A DNA stretch of 64,000 nucleotides from an uncultured Burkholderiales bacterium (GTDB taxonomy: Bacteria; Pseudomonadota; Gammaproteobacteria; Burkholderiales; Burkholderiaceae), in assembly GCA_946480465.1 (NCBI GenBank), contig CAMLJY010000004.1:98976-162975 (forward strand), read 5' to 3'. Below, piece after piece: positions 49,805-59,364 of the stretch. A program made the position numbers and the translations under genes. Each line of letters opens with the position of its first letter. The first letter of the stretch is position 1. The notes beneath the pieces were generated by a model. The model worked only from the letters and a program-made list of their open reading frames with translations, did not search any database and was not told the origin of the DNA.

Positions 49805-50878
49805 ATGTCAGAGACTCTTTCCGCGGCGAGTCCGGCCGCCGGTGCAGCCCGCATCGTCGCGCTGGCGTCCGCGGTGCCGCCCACCGCCTGGCAGCAGGCC
49901 GAGCTGTACGACCGGCTGTACCGCGACGCCTGGGCCGGCGTCGACGGTGCGCGGGAACTCTTCTGCCACCGCCGGCTCGGCAAGCGCCATCTCTTCCACG
50001 ATGCGGCCGATGGCCGCAGCGACCTGGCGATGGAGGAGCGCATGCGCATCTGGAAGCGCGGATCGCTGGAGATCGGCCGGCAGGCGCTGGCGCGCGCGCT
50101 CGGCGGCATCGCGGCGGACGAGGTCGGCAGCTACATCGTCGTCAGCAGCACGGGGCACGAAGGGCAGGCGCCCGACCTGTCGCTGGCGCGCGAGATGGGG
50201 ATGCGCCGCAGCCTGCGGCGCACCACCGTGGGCCACATGGGTTGCCAGGCCGCCTTCAACGGCATCAAGCTGGCACTGGATGCGCTGGCGGCCCGGCCCG
50301 AGGACGCGGTGGTCGTGCAGTGCACCGAGATTTCCAGCGCCCACTTCAACCGCGCCGATGGCAGCAAGGAGCAGGTGGCCGCGCAGGCGATGTTCGGCGA
50401 TGCCAGCGCCGCGCTGGTGCTCAGCGCCGACCCGGCGGCTCGCGGTCCCCGCATCCTGCGCACCCACACCGAGATCATCTATGCCGAGCAGGACCGGCTG
50501 AACCTGCGCCTGCAAGGAGATGGTTTCCGGATGACGATGTCGCCGGCGCTGCCGGCCCTGCTGGCCGCGGCCGCGCCCGGCTTCGTGCAGCGCCTGCTGG
50601 CGCCGCTGGGGCTGGACGTGGCGGACGTCGGCTGCTGGGGCATCCATCCCGGCGGTCCGCGCATCGTCGAAGCCGTGGCGGGCGCGCTGCGGCTGCCGCC
50701 GCAGGCCACGGCGGTGTCGCTCGGCGTGCTGGCCGACTACGGCAACTGCGCCTCGGCCACCATCCTGCTGATCCTGGAACGCCTGCTGCAGGAACGGGCG
50801 CCCGAGGCCGGCACGCACGGCGTGCTGCTGGCGTTCGGCCCCGGCCTGACGCTCGAGGCCATGGTGCTGCAGTTCTGA
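49805..50878 (+). CDS. Type III polyketide synthase
   Basis: A 357-residue chalcone-synthase-like enzyme with the full triad: Cys147 (VGHMGCQAAF), His281 (WGIHPGGPRI) and Asn314 (DYGNCASAT, the YGNMSSA-type motif). QAMFGDASAALVL and the C-terminal GPGLTLEAMVL also match. Such enzymes condense an acyl starter with malonyl-CoA, often forming pyrones or resorcinols. An ACP-bound or CoA fatty acyl from the operon across the divergent promoter could be the starter. The ATG at 49805 is used. An in-frame ATG at 49754 would add 17 residues. No clear ribosome binding site is visible at either. Confidence 0.9.
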   Translation: MSETLSAASPAAGAARIVALASAVPPTAWQQAELYDRLYRDAWAGVDGARELFCHRRLGKRHLFHDAADGRSDLAMEERMRIWKRGSLEIGRQALARALGGIAADEVGSYIVVSSTGHEGQAPDLSLAREMGMRRSLRRTTVGHMGCQAAFNGIKLALDALAARPEDAVVVQCTEISSAHFNRADGSKEQVAAQAMFGDASAALVLSADPAARGPRILRTHTEIIYAEQDRLNLRLQGDGFRMTMSPALPALLAAAAPGFVQRLLAPLGLDVADVGCWGIHPGGPRIVEAVAGALRLPPQATAVSLGVLADYGNCASATILLILERLLQERAPEAGTHGVLLAFGPGLTLEAMVLQF

Positions 50879-50891
50879 ACGGAGGCACCCG

Positions 50892-52025
50892 ATGCGATGG
50901 CAATTGAACCGGTCCGTGCGGCTGGCTCGGCTCAGCCTGCGGCGGCACCTGGCGATCCAGCTGCGGCGGCACCTGGAGCCCCTCTGGGCCGGCCTGGGCG
51001 ACGTGGAGAGCTGGTTGCTGCGCGGCCGGCTGCCCGCCGTCGACCGTCCGATCTACGTCACCGGCATGGCGCGCACGGGCACCACCATCACGCTGGAAAC
51101 GCTGAGCCGGCATGAAGACGTGGCCACGCACCGCTACCTGGACATGGCCCAGCCTTTCCTGCCCTACCTGTGGCACCACATGGCCCGCCGGCTGCCGCTG
51201 CCGGCCGCTACCGCTCAGGAGCGCATCTGCCTCGACCGCATCATGGTGACCCGCGACAGCCCGGAGGCGGTGGAGGAGGCGCTGTGGATGCGGTACTTCC
51301 CGCGCCTGCACGACGAGGCGGTTCCGGCCGTCCTCGGCCGGGAGACGAGCTGCCCGCGCTTCGAGGCTGGCTATGCCGCCCACATCGGCAAGCTGCTGCT
51401 GGCGCGCGGGCGGCCGCGGTACCTGAGCAAGTCCGACGACAACCTGACGCGCCTGGCCTACCTGGTGCGGCTGTTTCCGGGTGCGCGCTTCATCGTGATG
51501 GTGCGGCAGCCGGAGCTGCATTTCGCCTCCTGGATGAAGCAGCACCAGCTGTACGAGCGGCTGCAAGCGCACGACCCGCGCTGGTTCCAGGCCATTCGCA
51601 CCATCGGCCACCATGCGTTCGGGCGTGACCAGCGCTTCGTGAACCTGGGTGACCCGGAGTTGAGCGCGCGCATCCGCAGCCACTGGGATGCGGGGCGGCA
51701 TGCCCGTGCATTCGGCCTCTATTGGGCGGCGACCTACGGCCACGTGGCGGCATTGTGCGAAGCCGACGTGCTGGTGCGGAAGGCCGTGCTGATCGTGCGC
51801 TATGAGGAGTTTTGCGCCGACCCCCACGCAAGCCTCGGCGCCATGCTCGCGCACGCTCAGCTGGACCCCGGCCGCTTGCAGGTCCCGCTGCCGGTGCTGG
51901 CCGCGGCCATCGCCGCGCCGGCCTACTACCAGGCCACGCTCGACGATGCGGAGCGGGCGGACCTGTGCGACACCACCAGCGGCGTGGCCCGCCGGCTCGG
52001 CTGCGCGGATGCCCGCGCGGGGTGA
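50892..52025 (+). CDS. PAPS-dependent sulfotransferase
   Basis: A 377-residue protein with the 5'-phosphosulfate loop YVTGMARTGTT (55-65) and the 3'-phosphate-binding region FPGARFIVMVRQPELHFASW, characteristic of the bacterial sulfotransferase family (PF13469-like). It would transfer sulfate from PAPS to a hydroxyl or amine group. GGAGG precedes the ATG, 13 bases after the type III synthase stop, so the two are likely co-expressed. A hydroxyl on a resorcinol/pyrone or the amine of the neighbouring pathway is a plausible acceptor. The amphipathic arginine-rich N-terminus suggests membrane association. Confidence 0.87.
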   Translation: MRWQLNRSVRLARLSLRRHLAIQLRRHLEPLWAGLGDVESWLLRGRLPAVDRPIYVTGMARTGTTITLETLSRHEDVATHRYLDMAQPFLPYLWHHMARRLPLPAATAQERICLDRIMVTRDSPEAVEEALWMRYFPRLHDEAVPAVLGRETSCPRFEAGYAAHIGKLLLARGRPRYLSKSDDNLTRLAYLVRLFPGARFIVMVRQPELHFASWMKQHQLYERLQAHDPRWFQAIRTIGHHAFGRDQRFVNLGDPELSARIRSHWDAGRHARAFGLYWAATYGHVAALCEADVLVRKAVLIVRYEEFCADPHASLGAMLAHAQLDPGRLQVPLPVLAAAIAAPAYYQATLDDAERADLCDTTSGVARRLGCADARAG

Positions 52026-52269
52026 CACGCCGGCAGTCCGCCAGCGGCCACCGCAGCGCCAGCCCGAACGAGTGCGCCATCATCAGCAGCAGGGCCGCGC
52101 GCACCGCCATCTCCGTACAGACACCGCGGTAGGCGGGATGTCCGGCTGCGGGGGGCTGCTTGCGCGCAGGGCGCGGCTCAGGCGCGCAGCCGCTCGCCGG
52201 CCTTGCGCCAACGCAAGCCGCGTGGCCCCGCTGCCGCCGAAGATGCAGGCGTCGCACCGACGCCCTGCC

Positions 52270-54087
52270 ATGCCCATGCTCGATCGCACGATGCCGCGCC
52301 ACGCGGCCGCTTCCGCCTTGCCGGCGCCGCGCGCTGAACCGGTTCCGGCCATCGACCCGGCGTTGCCGGTGAGCCTGCCCAACGAAGGCTTCGACCGCTG
52401 GCTGCATGCGCAGCTGGGGCACGCCACCGCGGGCGTCTCGCCGGCCGCCTTGCTGCTGGCGCAGACCGACTGGCTGGCGCACCTGGCGTTGTCGCCGGCC
52501 AAGCAGGCCGAGCTGGTGCACAAGGCCTGGCGCAAGGCGATGCGCCTGGCGCTGTACCTGCCGCGGGCGCTGCGTTCGGACGGCAGCTGCTGCATCGAAC
52601 CGCTGCCGCAGGACCGCCGCTTCGCCGACCCGGCGTGGCGGCAGTGGCCGTTCAATACCATCGCGCAGTCCTTCCTGCTGATGCAGCAGTGGTGGCACAA
52701 CGCCACCACCGGCGTGCGCGGTGTCTCGCGCCATCACGAGGAGGTCGTCAGCTTCATCGCGCGCCAGTTGCTCGACGTCGTGTCGCCGGGCAACTTCGTG
52801 CTGAGCAACCCGGCCGTGCTGCAGCGCACGCTGGCCAGCGGCGGCAGCAACCTGATGCGCGGCGCGCTGCACTGGTGGGAAGACTGGCAGCGGCAACTGG
52901 CAGGCCGGCCGGCGGTCGGCACCGAGGCCTGGCACGTCGGCGAGAACCTGGCCTGCACGCCGGGCCGGGTGGTGATGCGCAACGCACTGGCCGAGCTGAT
53001 CCAGTACACGCCCACCACAGACCGCGTGCATCCCGAGCCGGTGCTGATCGTGCCGGCCTGGATCATGAAGTTCTACGTGCTGGACCTGGCGCCGCAGCGC
53101 TCGCTGATCGAGTACCTGGTGGCGCAGGGCCACACCGTGTTCTGCCTGTCGTGGAAGAACCCCGGCGCGGCGGAACGCGACTTCGGCATGGAGGACTACC
53201 TGCGGCTCGGCCTCTTCGAGGCCTTGCGCAGCGTGCGGGCCCTGGGCCTGAAGGCGCCCGTGCATGGCGTGGGTTATTGCCTGGGCGGCACGCTGCTGGC
53301 CATCGGCGCGGCGGCGATGGCGCGCGACGGCATCGACCGCCTGGCCAGCCTCTCGCTGCTGGCGGCGCAGACCGACTTCAGTGAACCCGGCGAGATCGGC
53401 CTCTTCATCGACGACAGCGAGGTCACCTTCCTCGAGGACCTGATGTTCGACCGCGGCTACCTGGGCGCCGACCAGATGGCCGGCGCCTTCCAGCTGCTGC
53501 GCTCCAACGACCTGATCTGGTCGCGCGCGGTGCAGGAGTACCTGATGGGTGAGCGCGCGCCGGTCAGCGACCTGATGGCCTGGAATGCCGACACCACGCG
53601 CATGCCCTACCGCATGCACTCGCAGTACCTGCACCAGCTGTTCCTGCGCAACGACCTGGCGGCGGCGCGGTTCCGTGTGGCCGACCGGCCGATCGCGCTG
53701 TCCGACATCCGCGTGCCGGTGTTCGCGCTGGGCACCGAGTTCGACCACGTGGCGCCCTGGCGCTCGGTCTACAAGCTGCACCTGGCCGGCGATGCGGACA
53801 TGCGCTTCGTGCTGGCCAGCGGCGGGCACAACACCGGCGTGGTCAGCCCGCCCGGCACGGCGCACCCCGGGGCCGGCTACCGCGTGCTGGACCGCCCGCC
53901 GGGCGAGCGCTACGTCGACCCCGAGCAGTTCCTCGCGCTGGCGCAGGCGCAGCAGGGCTCGTGGTGGCCGGCCTGGCAGCGCTGGCTGGCGGAACACTCG
54001 AGCCGGCCGGTGGCGGTGGACCGGGCGGCCGGCCAGCGCCGGCCGGATTTCGGTGCGGCACCCGGGCAGTACGTGATGGAGCGTTGA
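52270..54087 (+). CDS. PHA synthase-family protein (PhaC-like)
   Basis: A 605-residue protein with the N-terminal PhaC domain (PLPQDRRFADPAWRQWPFN), the alpha/beta-hydrolase core, and a lipase-like box GYCLGGT with nucleophile Cys337. The catalytic aspartate in ALGTEFDHVAPW and histidine in SGGHNTGVV complete the triad. PHA synthases polymerise hydroxyacyl-CoA. The protein could be an ordinary PHA synthase or a cluster-specific acyltransferase; no phaA, phaB or phasin is in the window. Start ATG at 52270, with 52276 and 52291 possible. The 244-base gap before it contains no convincing gene. Confidence 0.85.
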   Translation: MPMLDRTMPRHAAASALPAPRAEPVPAIDPALPVSLPNEGFDRWLHAQLGHATAGVSPAALLLAQTDWLAHLALSPAKQAELVHKAWRKAMRLALYLPRALRSDGSCCIEPLPQDRRFADPAWRQWPFNTIAQSFLLMQQWWHNATTGVRGVSRHHEEVVSFIARQLLDVVSPGNFVLSNPAVLQRTLASGGSNLMRGALHWWEDWQRQLAGRPAVGTEAWHVGENLACTPGRVVMRNALAELIQYTPTTDRVHPEPVLIVPAWIMKFYVLDLAPQRSLIEYLVAQGHTVFCLSWKNPGAAERDFGMEDYLRLGLFEALRSVRALGLKAPVHGVGYCLGGTLLAIGAAAMARDGIDRLASLSLLAAQTDFSEPGEIGLFIDDSEVTFLEDLMFDRGYLGADQMAGAFQLLRSNDLIWSRAVQEYLMGERAPVSDLMAWNADTTRMPYRMHSQYLHQLFLRNDLAAARFRVADRPIALSDIRVPVFALGTEFDHVAPWRSVYKLHLAGDADMRFVLASGGHNTGVVSPPGTAHPGAGYRVLDRPPGERYVDPEQFLALAQAQQGSWWPAWQRWLAEHSSRPVAVDRAAGQRRPDFGAAPGQYVMER

Positions 54088-54100
54088 CGCCGCGGCCGCG

Positions 54101-55351
54101 TCAGCCGCTCGCCCAGGCCATCCCCACGCCGACGAACGCGGCAGCGGCATAGCCGGCCGCGATCGCGCGTCCGAACGCGGGGCCGCCGGCGCTGCGGGCC
54201 ATCACGGCCTTGGTTGCCATGTTCGACAGCAGCGCCGCGCCGATGGCCAGCACGGCCGCGCCGGCGGGTGCCGCGCCTGCGGCGTGTGCATGGGCGAGCG
54301 AGATGGTCACCGCGTCGAGATCGGCCAGCCCGGCGACGAAGGCCGAGCCGACCAGGCCGGTGGTGCCCAGCCGCTCGCGGGCCAGTTCCACGATCACGGT
54401 GACCAGCGCCAGGTAGATGCCGAAGCCCAGCGCCGTGCTGAGCTCGAAGGGCGGGATGTCGCCGGCGGCTTCCCCGCCGGCGCTGCCGCGGCGGCGCCAG
54501 CAGCGCAGGCCCGCCAGCAGCAGCACCAGGGCCGCCGCCAGCAGCGGTGCGAGCATGCGCACGCCCAGCGCGGGCGCCAGCGCCAGCAGCAGGATCGCGA
54601 CGCGCGCGAACATGACCGCGCTCGCGCACAGGGCGCCGGCGAGGGCGGGTGATCGCAGTTCCGGCCGGTCCCGCTGCTTGCGTGCCAGGGCCAGCGTGAC
54701 GGCCGTGGACGAGGCCAGGCCGCCGAGCAGTCCGGTCCACAGCAGGCCGCGATCGCTGTCCGTCGCGCGCATCGCGACGTGGCCGCAGGTGGACAGCGCG
54801 GCGACCAGCACCACCGCCCACCACAGGCGATAGGGATTCAGGTCTTCGAACGGGCCGACGCTGCGGTCGGGCAGCAGCGGCAGCACGACCAGCGACAGCA
54901 CCAGCAGCTGCAGCACGGCGCTCAGTTCGCGCCGCTGCATCTGCAGCAGCCAGCGGTGCAGCGTGGACCGCAGGTTCAGCACCACCGCGACCAGCACGGC
55001 CGCCGCCACCGCGCCGAGCGGCATGCCCAGCGTGGCCAGGGCCCCGAGCGCGACCGTGAGCAGCTGCGTGATGGCCGACGTGGCACTGAGGCTGCCGCTG
55101 CTGCGCACCGATTCGCTGTAGGCCTGCACGTTCAGCAGCGCGACGCCCAGCAGCCCCGCGGCCAGCGGCCAGGCGCCTGCCGTGGGAACGATGGCGCCCA
55201 GCACGCCGCCCAGCAGCCCCAGCAGGGCATGGGTGCGCCAGCCGGCGACGCGGCCGCCATCGGCCAGCTCGCGCTCACGCCAGCCGCGCTCGAGCCCGAT
55301 GACCAGGCCGACGGCCAGTGCGGCCGCCAGGGCGCCGTAGGACTCGTTCAT
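54101..55351 (-). CDS. MgtC/DUF4010-family membrane protein
   Basis: A 416-residue polytopic protein. The N-terminus (AALAVGLVIGLERGWRERE ... GWRTHALLGLLGGVLGAIVP) is the MgtC/SapB signature, and the remainder (ALSTCGHVAMRA ... GLLGGLASSTAVTLALARK ... GSAFVAGLADLDAVTISLA) matches DUF4010. About twelve helices. Such proteins are thought to act in magnesium or envelope homeostasis; function unproven. ATG at 55351 is chosen because the first helix follows directly. It converges with the PHA synthase-like gene. The 254-base gap upstream contains a perfect dyad (55505-55518) and a TTGACA (55552) facing the next gene. Confidence 0.85.
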   Translation of the reverse strand: MNESYGALAAALAVGLVIGLERGWRERELADGGRVAGWRTHALLGLLGGVLGAIVPTAGAWPLAAGLLGVALLNVQAYSESVRSSGSLSATSAITQLLTVALGALATLGMPLGAVAAAVLVAVVLNLRSTLHRWLLQMQRRELSAVLQLLVLSLVVLPLLPDRSVGPFEDLNPYRLWWAVVLVAALSTCGHVAMRATDSDRGLLWTGLLGGLASSTAVTLALARKQRDRPELRSPALAGALCASAVMFARVAILLLALAPALGVRMLAPLLAAALVLLLAGLRCWRRRGSAGGEAAGDIPPFELSTALGFGIYLALVTVIVELARERLGTTGLVGSAFVAGLADLDAVTISLAHAHAAGAAPAGAAVLAIGAALLSNMATKAVMARSAGGPAFGRAIAAGYAAAAFVGVGMAWASG

Positions 55352-55605
55352 GGGAATGGATTGCGGCACAAGGGAGTGGGCCAAGCCTGCATTGGGCCCG
55401 TGCCCTCGGCCGACCCGCTTGACGCGCCGCAAGCGCCGTGGGCGTGCGGTCGGTGCGCGGTGGGCGCGCGGTGGGCTCGGCCGCGCAGGGCGATGTCCGA
55501 CATCGTCGGTTCACCGACTGTTGCCGAGCGGTTCGGTGCGTTTTCGGGCCGTTGACAAGCGGCGCCTAGGCTTGATTCGTCAGCAAAGCCCATCAGGAGA
55601 CCGCC

Positions 55606-55902
55606 ATGGACCAGCAGGCTCAGCACAGGACGACGGGCCGGACGCAAGCGCACGCGCAGGGCATGCCCATGGCAGGCGGCGGGCGTGTGCCGGCGTCCGC
55701 CGGTGCCGTGGATGCCGCCTTCGAGTTGCGCTTCCATTCGCTGTTCATCGAAGGGCGCGGCTACTCGTTTCCGTGCGACCGCGAGGGCCACGTCCTGCTG
55801 GACGGCTTGAGCGAGCGGGCGCGGCTGAACTACTTCTTCGCGCGCAAGTGCGTCGGCCGCGAGTTCGCGGTGCCGGCGGTGCAGCCCGCGGCGGTGCAGT
55901 GA
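55606..55902 (+). CDS. Small conserved-type hypothetical protein
   Basis: A 98-residue soluble protein with a glutamine/alanine-rich start and a compact C-terminal part: FHSLFIEGRGYSFPCDREGHVLLDGLSERARLNYFFARKCVGREF. I recall similar short proteins in many Burkholderiales but know no function. CAGGAG precedes the ATG. It lies 77 bases before the DksA-type gene and may belong to the same stress-related group. Confidence 0.72.
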   Translation: MDQQAQHRTTGRTQAHAQGMPMAGGGRVPASAGAVDAAFELRFHSLFIEGRGYSFPCDREGHVLLDGLSERARLNYFFARKCVGREFAVPAVQPAAVQ

Positions 55903-55979
55903 GCCGCGGCCTTGCGATTGCGCAAGCGCCCGGCCCGGCCGGGGTGCCACAGTTTGCGGATCGACGGAGGACGAAACCC

Positions 55980-56369
55980 ATGGGCATGGCCAGCGAGCGG
56001 TCCGCCACGGCGGCGATGCAGGACAGGCTGCAGCAGCGTGCCGAGCAGCTGCGGGCGGAGTTGCGTGCGGCGCAGGCCGGCGCACGGCGGCCGGAAGCGG
56101 CCGGTGCCGAGGTGGAAGACCTGAAGGACCGTGCCGGGCAATCGGCGGCCAGCCGCGTGCACGATGCGGAGGAAGAACGCGACCTGGGCGAGCTGGCCCA
56201 GGTCGAGGCGGCGCTGGCGCGCATCGAGGCCGGCCACTTCGGCGCATGCGCCGATTGCGGCGAGCCGATCGGCGAAGCGCGTCTGGCCGTGATGCCGGCC
56301 GCCGAATGCTGCGCGGCCTGCCAGGCCGAACGCGAGAGGCACCGCGCCGCCCCGGCGCGCCCGGCCTGA
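55980..56369 (+). CDS. TraR/DksA-type zinc-finger protein
   Basis: A 129-residue protein with a helical coiled-coil N-terminus and a C-terminal four-cysteine zinc finger (CADCGEPIGEARL ... CCAAC), as in DksA/TraR proteins that bind RNA polymerase in its secondary channel. The conserved acidic tip of true DksA is not obvious, so this is probably a paralogue. GGAGG lies upstream of the ATG. It is followed by ftsH after 28 bases. Confidence 0.85.
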   Translation: MGMASERSATAAMQDRLQQRAEQLRAELRAAQAGARRPEAAGAEVEDLKDRAGQSAASRVHDAEEERDLGELAQVEAALARIEAGHFGACADCGEPIGEARLAVMPAAECCAACQAERERHRAAPARPA

Positions 56370-56397
56370 ACGCCGGCCCGGCGCGGGTGCGACGCCC

Positions 56398-58293
56398 ATG
56401 TCCGCGGACCCTGACCCCGGTGCAGCGGGCCCGATGGTCTCGAAGCGCACGGCCCTGATCGCCCTCGCGCTGTTCGGCTTCCTGTTGCTGACCTTGGGCC
56501 GTGGGCTGGTGCAGCCGCCCATCCGCGAGCGGGTGGTGCCGTACAGCACGCTGGAGCAGGCCCTGGCCGATGGCCGCGTGGCGCAGGTGGACGTCGGCGA
56601 CGAGCTGCTGCGCGCGCAATTGAAGCTGGCGGAGCCGGACGGCACGCAGGTGCTGGTGTCCTCGGCCGTCGAGCCGGCCCTGGCCGAGCGCCTGGGGCGT
56701 TATGGCGTGGCCTACCAGCGCATCCGCGAGCCGGCCTGGCTCAAGCAAATGCTGGGCTGGGCGCTGCCGCTGGCGGTGATGGTGGGCTTGTGGTCGCTGA
56801 TGGCGCGCCGCGCCAGCGGGCTGGGCGCGGGCATGCTGGGTTTCGGGCAGAGCCGGGCGAAGCTGTACATGCAGGCCAGCACCGGCGTGCGCTTCGACGA
56901 CGTGGCCGGCGTGGATGAAGCCAAGGCCGAGCTGCAGGAGATCGTCGACTTCTTGAAGGATCCGAAGTCCCACGGCCGGCTGGGCGCGCGCTGCCCCAAG
57001 GGCGTGCTGCTGATGGGGCCGACCGGCACCGGCAAGACCCTGCTCGCCCGCGCCGTGGCCGGCGAGGCGGGCGTGCCGTTCTTCTCGATCAGCGGCTCGG
57101 AGTTCATCGAGCTGTTCGTCGGCGTCGGCGCGGCGCGGGTGCGCGACCTGTTCGAGCAGGCGCGCCGCAGCGCGCCGGCCATCATCTTCATCGACGAGCT
57201 GGATGCGCTGGGCCGCGCGCGCGGCGCGGCCTCCGGCTTCGGCGGGCACGACGAACGCGAGCAGACGCTGAACCAGCTGCTGGTGGAGCTGGACGGCTTC
57301 GACGCCAGCGCCGGAGTGGTGCTGCTGGGGGCCACCAACCGGCCCGAGGTGCTGGACCCCGCGCTGCTGCGCGCGGGCCGCTTCGATCGCCAGGTGCTGG
57401 TCGACCGGCCGGACCGCGCGGGGCGGCGCGCCATCCTGGGCGTGCATGCGCGGCGCATCCGCCTGGCCGCCGGCGTCGACCTGGACCAGGTGGCCGCGCT
57501 GACGGTGGGCTTCGCGGGCGCGGACCTGGCCAACCTCGTCAACGAGGCGGCGCTGGCCGCCACCCGCCGCAACGGCGATGCAGTGACGCTGGCGGACTTC
57601 ACGCAGGCCATCGAGCGACTCGTCGCCGGCATCGAGAAGCCGCGCAGCCTGCTGGGCGTGGAAGAACGCCGCATCGTCGCCTACCACGAGCTGGGGCATG
57701 CGCTGACCGCGCTGGCGCTGCGCGCCGGGCCGGCGAGCGAGCAGGTGCACAAGGTGTCCATCGTCCCGCGCGGCGTGGGCGCGCTCGGCTACACGCTGCA
57801 GCGGCCGTCGGAAGACCGGCACCTGCATCGCCGCAGCGAGCTGCAGGTGCGCCTGTGCGTGCTGCTGGGCGGGCGCGCCGCCGAGATGCTGGTGTTCGGC
57901 GAGCCGTCCACCGGCGCGGCCGACGACATCGCGCGGGCCACCGATCTCGCGCGCGACCTGGTGATGCGCTTCGGCATGGACGACGCACTGGGGCCGGTGG
58001 CCTATGCCGAGGAGCGGCCGCGCTTCCTGCCGATGCCGCTGGCGCCGGAGTCCACGCGCCTGCTGGCGCCGGGCACCGCGCAGGCCATCGACGCCGCGGT
58101 CGGCCGCGTGCTCGGCGAGGCGGAGCGCCGGGCGCGCGCGATCCTGGAGCACAACCGCGTGCTGCTGGACCGCGCGGCCGAGGCCCTGATCCAGCAGGAG
58201 ACGCTGGACGAAGCGGCGCTGGCCGTGCTGGCCGCCGGGCTGCGCCTGCCGGGCGCGGCCGAGGTGCCGCGCCGCGAGGGCCTGGCTGCGTGA
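56398..58293 (+). CDS. ftsH: Accessory FtsH-type ATP-dependent zinc metalloprotease
   Basis: A 631-residue membrane AAA+ protease. Two helices (about 18-36 and 116-135) flank a short periplasmic domain. The AAA domain shows Walker A GPTGTGKT (207-214), Walker B IIFIDE (262-267) and the second region of homology ([18 protein letters not shown]). The protease domain has HELGH (430-434) and a later aspartate ([14 protein letters not shown]). It degrades membrane and some soluble proteins. The context (no rrmJ/folP) suggests a second copy separate from the housekeeping ftsH. No ribosome binding site visible; overlaps the next gene. Confidence 0.92.
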   Translation: MSADPDPGAAGPMVSKRTALIALALFGFLLLTLGRGLVQPPIRERVVPYSTLEQALADGRVAQVDVGDELLRAQLKLAEPDGTQVLVSSAVEPALAERLGRYGVAYQRIREPAWLKQMLGWALPLAVMVGLWSLMARRASGLGAGMLGFGQSRAKLYMQASTGVRFDDVAGVDEAKAELQEIVDFLKDPKSHGRLGARCPKGVLLMGPTGTGKTLLARAVAGEAGVPFFSISGSEFIELFVGVGAARVRDLFEQARRSAPAIIFIDELDALGRARGAASGFGGHDEREQTLNQLLVELDGFDASAGVVLLGATNRPEVLDPALLRAGRFDRQVLVDRPDRAGRRAILGVHARRIRLAAGVDLDQVAALTVGFAGADLANLVNEAALAATRRNGDAVTLADFTQAIERLVAGIEKPRSLLGVEERRIVAYHELGHALTALALRAGPASEQVHKVSIVPRGVGALGYTLQRPSEDRHLHRRSELQVRLCVLLGGRAAEMLVFGEPSTGAADDIARATDLARDLVMRFGMDDALGPVAYAEERPRFLPMPLAPESTRLLAPGTAQAIDAAVGRVLGEAERRARAILEHNRVLLDRAAEALIQQETLDEAALAVLAAGLRLPGAAEVPRREGLAA

Positions 58294-59315
58294 GCGCCGC
58301 GCGCGCGCAGGCGCTGGCACGGGACCGTGCCGCGGCGTCGGCGAGCGGCACCCACCCGCCGCGGGCCGACACGGCGGCGCAGCTGATGCGCGGCTCGGTG
58401 CTGCGTGCACGCGCGCAGGACAGCGTGCGCGCGCTGCGGGCGCGCCTGCGCGGCGGCGAAGGGCTGGGCGAGCTGGTGTGCGTGGTCGACGATCGGCAGC
58501 GGCCGCTCGGCTTCGTCACCGCCCAGGGCTTGCTGGCGCTGGACGACGAGCAGGCGGTCGGCACGGCGGCGCTGCACGCGCTGCCGCAGGTGGGGGCGGA
58601 GACCGACCAGGAGCGCGTCGCCTCGCTGGCGCTGCACCACGAGGTGCCGGCCGTGGCGGTGGTCGATGGCGAGGGTGCGCTGCTGGGCGTGGTCGGCGCC
58701 ACCGAGCTGCTGCGCATCCTGCGCGAGGAGCATGTCGAGGACCTGCACCGCCTGGCCGGCATCTCGCGCGAAGCGCGGCGCGCGCGCCAGGCCATCGATG
58801 CCCCGCCGCTGCGCCGCGCGCGCCACCGCCTGCCGTGGCTGATCGTCGGGCTGCTGGGCAGCATCGTCGCCACCTGGGTGATGTCGCGTTTCGAGCAGGT
58901 GCTGACGCTGCGGCCGGCCATCGGCTTCTTCGTGCCGGCGCTGGTCTACCTGGCCGATGCCATCGGCACGCAAAGCGAGGCGGTGGCCGTGCGCGGGCTG
59001 TCGCTGAGCCACGCGCGCTTCGCGCGGCTGCTGGGCGGCGAGGTGCGCACCGGGCTGCTGATCGGCGCCACGCTGGCCCTGCTGGCCTGGCCGCTGGTGG
59101 GTTTCGCGTTCGGCGACTGGCGCCTGGCCACCGCGGTGGCCGGTGCACTGGCCGGCGCCAGCGCCCTGGCCACCGGCATCGGCATCGCCTTGCCGTGGCT
59201 GCTCGGCCGCGCCGGGCTGGACCCCGCCTACGGCAGCGGGCCGCTGGCCACGGTGATCCAGGACGTGCTGACGCTGCTCGTCTACTTCGGCGCGGTGTCG
59301 ATCGTGGTCGTGTGA
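58290..59315 (+). CDS. MgtE-like divalent-cation transporter with CBS domains
   Basis: A 341-residue protein. Two CBS-like repeats (GELVCVVDDRQRPLGFVTAQGLLAL and VPAVAVVDGEGALLGVVGATELLRIL) are followed by an MgtE-type membrane domain (RLPWLIVGLLGSIVATWVMSRFEQVL ... ALVYLADAIGTQSEAVAVRGL). Typical MgtE carries a longer N-terminal cytosolic domain, largely missing here, so magnesium gating may differ. It starts with GTG overlapping the ftsH stop, so protease and transporter are co-translated. Ion specificity inferred. Confidence 0.85.
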   Translation: MSAARAQALARDRAAASASGTHPPRADTAAQLMRGSVLRARAQDSVRALRARLRGGEGLGELVCVVDDRQRPLGFVTAQGLLALDDEQAVGTAALHALPQVGAETDQERVASLALHHEVPAVAVVDGEGALLGVVGATELLRILREEHVEDLHRLAGISREARRARQAIDAPPLRRARHRLPWLIVGLLGSIVATWVMSRFEQVLTLRPAIGFFVPALVYLADAIGTQSEAVAVRGLSLSHARFARLLGGEVRTGLLIGATLALLAWPLVGFAFGDWRLATAVAGALAGASALATGIGIALPWLLGRAGLDPAYGSGPLATVIQDVLTLLVYFGAVSIVVV

Positions 59316-59364
59316 CCCTGGGCTGGCGGCCACGGGGCCGCGGCCATCGCCACCGATCGGGCCG

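Noticed and set aside
52083..52709. Reverse-strand peptide beginning MAVRAALLLMMAHSF in the gap before the PhaC-like gene
   Set aside because: It looks hydrophobic but the frame has no stop before running far into the sulfotransferase gene, and it has no ribosome binding site.
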